Source: JBHJOF01 sp050330055 (lineage in GTDB: Bacteria; Pseudomonadota; Alphaproteobacteria; Kiloniellales; JAKSDN01). From it: a stretch of 13,896 nt of DNA. The stretch lies in contig JBHJOF010000049.1 in the NCBI GenBank assembly GCA_050330055.1, positions 1 through 13,896 on the forward strand, written 5' to 3'. Position 1 is the stretch's first letter. The number at the start of each line of letters is the position of its first letter. Made by a program: the position numbers and the translations under genes. Below are positions 11,511 through 13,896 of the stretch, piece by piece. The notes below the pieces were generated by a model. The model saw only the letters and a program-made list of their open reading frames with translations. It did no database searches and was not told the origin of the DNA.

Positions 11511-13841
11511 ATGACCCAGGCCCTGCGCAGCCCGAGCCCCTCCCTGAACCGCAAGCAACGGCGCCGGGCCGAGAAGCAGGCCAAGGCGGGGGGACGAAAG
11601 AGGGGCGGCCTGCAGGCGCCAGTAGCGAATGCCGGGCCGTCGGCCTCGAACGCCCTGCTGCAGCAGGCGGTGGTCCACCATCGCCAAGGCGCCCATGCGC
11701 AGGCCGAGACACTCTATCGGCAAGTCATGACAGCCGAGCCAAGCAATTTCAACGCCTTGAATCTGCTGGGCACACTGCTGGACCACAGCGGTCGCAGCGA
11801 CGAAGGTATCGCCTTGCTGCGAAGGGCAGCTGAGATCGCCCCGCAAGTTGCGGATGTTTGGAACAATCTGGGCGTCGCCCTGGTTCGCCTGGGGCGGATC
11901 GACGAAGCCGTCGCAAAGTACGAGCAGGCCATCGCATTGCGGCCCGACTACGCCGATGCTCACCGCAACTTGGGTGGTCTCTACTATCAGCGAAAGGACC
12001 TGAAGGCAGCACGCACACATCTGCAGAAGGCCATGCCGGCCTACGCCAATGATGCCAACGTGCTGAGCATGCTGTTCGGGTCCAGTCAAGGGGCAGGCGG
12101 TCTTTCGGAGCAAATCGAACTCTGCCGTCGCGCACACCACGCTAACCCAGAGAATCTTGAACTCCTGCAGTGCCTCTGCGAGCTGCTGGCAAAGGCCGAG
12201 CGCTGGAGCGAGGCGCTGGAATATCTGGTCGCGGCGATACCATTGCTGCCTGGGTCGGCCACATTGCAGCATGCATTGCAACAAACACTGCAGGCCGAAG
12301 CCCTCGATCGCTACATACCGGAGCTGGAGCAGGCCCTGCTCATTTGTTTCGACTCGCCTTTTCTGCCGCTCCGGCGCCTAGCTCCTTATGCAGCACTGCA
12401 GATCAGGCTGAAGTATAGGCAACAGGTTCGGCTGACCGAGAAGAACGTCGACACCGGCGGGCCTTGCCAGAGACAGGTCCTGGACGGCGTTCTCGGCGAT
12501 CGATTGCTCATCAGCCTCCTGCGCAAAAGCGTCAATGGCGACGCCGGGCTCGAGCTGTTCCTCACCGCCTTGCGCCGTAGCTTGCTGCTCTCAGCTTGCA
12601 AACAGCCACAATTCTCTCCGGCGGCCATGAGTTTCTTAGTGGCCCTGGCTATCCAGTGCCACCACAACAGCTATGCCTTCATGACCGAGCCAAGTGAGGT
12701 GGAGGAAGTCGAGCGGCTTGTATCGGCCATCACCCAAGGCCTGGCGGAGAGCATCCAGCCCGACGCTGCGCTCGAGACCGAGCTGGTGCTCTACGCCATG
12801 TACCGGCCGCTCAGCAGCCTGGCTCAAAGCGGTGAGTTGGAGCAGCTCGCACTGGAAGCCTGGTCCGAAGAGACGCGGCCTCTGATCAAGCTAGCGCTGC
12901 TGAACCGGCTAGAGGAGGCGCGCCTCAAACCGCGGATCTCCTCGATCGTAGCGATCGAAGACGAAGTTTCGCGTGCCGTCCAATCACAGTACGAAGAAAA
13001 TCCCTATCCTCGCTGGATATCGCTACCGAACCAAAGTCCCTGCAACCTCGGTCTCAATCTTCGGCAAAGCTTTCCGCATTTTGATGTACCAGACTTTCTA
13101 ATCGAACCCATTGAGATCCTGGTGGCCGGTTGTGGCACGGGTCAGCATCCCATCTCAACGGCCCGTCAGTACAGCAGTGCCCGGGTAACCGCCATAGACC
13201 TGAGCCGCACCAGCCTTGCATATGCAACACGCATGGCACATGAGTTGAGTGTCAAGAACATCGAGTTCTATCAGGGCGACATACTCCGTCTCTCGGCTTT
13301 GGGCCGGCAGGTGCCGGTGATTGAGTGCGCAGGCGTGCTGCATCACATGCGCGATCCTGACGCAGGCCTGGCGGTTCTGGCAGGACTGCTACGGCCGGGC
13401 GGTGTAATGAAACTGGGACTTTACAGTGAGCGCGCCCGCCAGTGGGTCGTAGCGGCCCGCGAAAGGATAGCAGCGCTCGGCTTGACCCCTTCAGCGGACG
13501 ACATTCGCGCCTTTCGCCGGGCCATCCTCGTCGGACAGGAGCTGAAGGGCCAAAATCTGACAAGCTTCGACGATTTCTACGACCTGGATAGCTGTCGTGA
13601 CCTCATGTTTCATGTGCAGGAGCACCGCTACACATTCCCAAAGCTCCGGACTTTCCTGGAGCGTCAATCTCTCCAGCTTATCGGCGTGCTCCATAGCAGT
13701 GAGAAGGTACTGCGTAGCTACGCCGCGCAGTTTCCACAAGATCCCCACATGACCAGTTTCGACTGCTTGGAACGCTTCGAAGATGCCAATCCATTCACAT
13801 TTGCTGGCATGTACCAGTTCTGGTGCCAGAAGCCGCTCTAG
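11511..13841 (+). CDS. TPR-repeat protein fused to a class I SAM-dependent methyltransferase
   Basis: No named gene is recognised. The 776-residue product begins with a basic stretch (LNRKQRRRAEKQAK, 12-25), a motif often seen at the start of alphaproteobacterial TPR proteins. About four TPR units follow (46-180), including the clean repeat WNNLGVALVRLGRIDEAVAKYEQA. A helical middle (180-480) has no recognised motif. QYEENPYPRW (493-502) precedes the methyltransferase domain: motif I VAGCGTGQHP (538-547), acidic residue in AIDLS (561-565), GVLHHMRDP (608-616) and LLRPGGVMKLGLYS (626-639). There is no signal peptide or membrane segment, so it is cytoplasmic. The substrate is unknown; flagellin or glycan modification is only suggested by location. 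The ATG at 11511 follows GGAAGG by 10 bp; a GTG at 11466 without a ribosome site was not preferred. Base composition is lower in GC than the neighbours. Confidence 0.85.
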   Translation: MTQALRSPSPSLNRKQRRRAEKQAKAGGRKRGGLQAPVANAGPSASNALLQQAVVHHRQGAHAQAETLYRQVMTAEPSNFNALNLLGTLLDHSGRSDEGIALLRRAAEIAPQVADVWNNLGVALVRLGRIDEAVAKYEQAIALRPDYADAHRNLGGLYYQRKDLKAARTHLQKAMPAYANDANVLSMLFGSSQGAGGLSEQIELCRRAHHANPENLELLQCLCELLAKAERWSEALEYLVAAIPLLPGSATLQHALQQTLQAEALDRYIPELEQALLICFDSPFLPLRRLAPYAALQIRLKYRQQVRLTEKNVDTGGPCQRQVLDGVLGDRLLISLLRKSVNGDAGLELFLTALRRSLLLSACKQPQFSPAAMSFLVALAIQCHHNSYAFMTEPSEVEEVERLVSAITQGLAESIQPDAALETELVLYAMYRPLSSLAQSGELEQLALEAWSEETRPLIKLALLNRLEEARLKPRISSIVAIEDEVSRAVQSQYEENPYPRWISLPNQSPCNLGLNLRQSFPHFDVPDFLIEPIEILVAGCGTGQHPISTARQYSSARVTAIDLSRTSLAYATRMAHELSVKNIEFYQGDILRLSALGRQVPVIECAGVLHHMRDPDAGLAVLAGLLRPGGVMKLGLYSERARQWVVAARERIAALGLTPSADDIRAFRRAILVGQELKGQNLTSFDDFYDLDSCRDLMFHVQEHRYTFPKLRTFLERQSLQLIGVLHSSEKVLRSYAAQFPQDPHMTSFDCLERFEDANPFTFAGMYQFWCQKPL

Positions 13842-13896
13842 GCCGACTGCTCCCAAAAGTTTAACCTTCGCGAAAGGATATTTCCTGCCGCTTGGC
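13842..13896. other. Start of an intergenic region at the window end
   Basis: These 55 bases after the methyltransferase stop contain TTTAACC (13860-13866 area), an AT-rich patch and, at the very edge, CTTGGC, which could be the first half of a sigma-54 -24 element but is cut off. No terminator hairpin was found. Confidence 0.3.

Overview
The window is a high-GC flagellar gene block from an alphaproteobacterium. Support comes from the gene order (fliL divergent from flgF-flgG-flgA-flgH, then dksA and fliX on the minus strand, then flgI and a flgJ that holds only the rod-binding part). FliX is itself an alphaproteobacterial regulator, and the DksA is the alphaproteobacterial type lacking most zinc-finger cysteines. 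The fliL/flgF and fliX/flgI divergences are the layout known from Caulobacter. Presence of FliW and of a large TPR-methyltransferase suggests a Rhodospirillales-like lineage rather than Caulobacter itself, but that is only an inference.

Layout. 1-420 (minus): fliL, its 3' end cut by the window. 421-734: a divergent control region with a CtrA-like box, a tandem pair of palindromes resembling FlbD enhancer elements, and a sigma-54 promoter. 735-4072 (plus): flgF, flgG, flgA, flgH (distal rod, P-ring chaperone, L-ring). 4073-4165: convergent region with a strong hairpin terminator. 4166-5142 (minus): dksA with its own sigma-70-like promoter, and fliX. 5143-5411: a second divergent control region with a perfect CtrA box, a FlbD-like palindrome and a sigma-54 promoter. 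5412-10876 (plus): flgI, flgJ, a FlgN-like chaperone, flgK and flgL, closely packed (P-ring, rod assembly, hook-filament junction). 10966-11427: fliW. 11511-13841: a 776-residue protein with TPR repeats and a SAM-dependent methyltransferase domain. 13842-13896: start of another intergenic region.

How it works together. The genes build everything between the MS-ring and the filament: rod, P- and L-rings, and the two junction proteins with their export chaperone. The two intergenic control regions share one architecture: early gene (fliL or fliX) <- CtrA box - FlbD-like palindrome(s) - about 75-110 bp - sigma-54 promoter -> late operon (flgF or flgI). In Caulobacter, CtrA drives the early genes, FliX controls FlbD, and FlbD activates late sigma-54 promoters. 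The sequence is consistent with this checkpoint operating here and with its regulator, fliX, encoded inside the block.

The least explained part is the right end. The TPR-methyltransferase next to fliW differs in base composition from its neighbours and could be a modifier of flagellin or another surface component; nothing in the window proves a substrate. No tRNA, rRNA, CRISPR array, insertion sequence or attachment site was seen.
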